Origin: Sphingobacteriaceae bacterium
Lineage (GTDB): Bacteria > Bacteroidota > Bacteroidia > Sphingobacteriales > Sphingobacteriaceae
Direction of reading: 5' to 3'
DNA: 6,674 nucleotides
Assembly (NCBI GenBank): GCA_025450155.1
Contig: JANWIB010000070.1
Location: 1 to 6,674 of the forward strand
A program made the position numbers and the translations under genes. The notes beneath the pieces were generated by a model, which saw only the letters and a program-made list of their open reading frames with translations, was not told the DNA's origin and searched no databases. Every line of letters begins with the position of its first letter. Positions within the stretch are counted from its first letter, which is position 1. Shown here in pieces: positions 6,451-6,674 of this stretch.

Positions 6451-6674
6451 ATGAATTTTAAAAACTCTCTAAAGCAAGCCTGGCAATTAATATCAACCGC
6501 ATGCATCGGTTTTTTAAACGATAGTGCCTTAAAAATGAGTGCTTCACTGGCATATTACACCATTTTTTCTTTGGCCCCACTTTTAATCATGCTCATTTCT
6601 ATAACCAGCCTTATTTATGGAAAGGATGCTATAGAAGGTAAGATTTTCCAGGAAATAAATAATTTTGTGGGTAA
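6451..6674 (+). CDS. YihY/BrkB-family inner-membrane protein, N-terminal part (truncated by window edge)
   Basis: I translated this by hand from the ATG at 6451; 74 codons are open to the right edge. Residues 1-30 are a short amphipathic N-terminus (KQAWQLISTACIGFLND). They are followed by the family's hallmark first membrane segment, SASLAYYTIFSLAPLLIM (30-47), continuing hydrophobic to about Tyr55. The YihY/BrkB family (PF03631) consists of polytopic inner-membrane proteins of uncertain function. Many are still labelled 'ribonuclease BN' by historical error, a name that should not be used here. The gene begins 81 bp after ald and directly after a hairpin that may affect ribosome access. An out-of-frame ATG at 6446 reads only ATG-CTA-TGA and overlaps the start. 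The rest of the protein is outside the window, so completeness cannot be judged. Confidence 0.88.
   Translation, partial: MNFKNSLKQAWQLISTACIGFLNDSALKMSASLAYYTIFSLAPLLIMLISITSLIYGKDAIEGKIFQEINNFVG

Noticed and set aside
1..6674. Mobile element, defence system, CRISPR array or RNA gene
   Set aside because: No direct-repeat arrays, transposase or integrase motifs, or tRNA-like cloverleafs were seen. Nearly all of the sequence is accounted for by conserved genes.

Overview
The window looks like a chromosomal housekeeping segment from a Bacteroidota bacterium, probably of the Sphingobacteriia (Pedobacter/Mucilaginibacter type). The grounds are gene content and order: a lipid A gene pair headed by an HD phosphohydrolase, a PorX-type response regulator, and the Bacteroidota form of 'alanine dehydrogenase' with an N-terminal extension. 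Moderately AT-rich DNA, TAnnTTTG-type promoter elements and scarce Shine-Dalgarno sequences also fit. No rRNA, tRNA, CRISPR array, insertion sequence or phage gene is visible, and codon use looks uniform throughout.

Left half (1-3003, minus strand, transcribed leftward): an HD-domain nucleotide phosphohydrolase that starts with TTG, then lpxD, then the N-terminal 214 codons of lpxC, which runs off the left edge. LpxC and LpxD catalyse two successive steps of lipid A synthesis. A textbook-quality Bacteroidota promoter lies between the HD gene and lpxD and places transcription initiation almost on the lpxD start codon.

A 100-bp divergent intergenic region (3004-3103) separates this unit from the right half (3104-6674, plus strand). 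The right half contains porX (REC domain plus alkaline-phosphatase/PglZ domain, regulator of the type IX secretion system), tsaE (tRNA t6A-synthesis ATPase), an alanine dehydrogenase/PNT family gene, and the first 74 codons of a YihY/BrkB-family membrane protein, which runs off the right edge. porX, tsaE and ald are closely spaced (28 and 37 bp) and probably cotranscribed, though tsaE also has a -7-like element of its own. An imperfect inverted repeat (18-nt arms, 16 of 18 positions paired) fills the gap before the YihY/BrkB gene and ends next to its start codon.

I see no wholly new system. The points most worth a second look are: the predicted (nearly) leaderless start of lpxD and the same geometry at tsaE; replacement of both classical catalytic residues in the 'alanine dehydrogenase'; the hairpin abutting the YihY/BrkB start; the TTG start of the HD gene; and the head-to-head arrangement of lipid A genes with the type IX secretion regulator.
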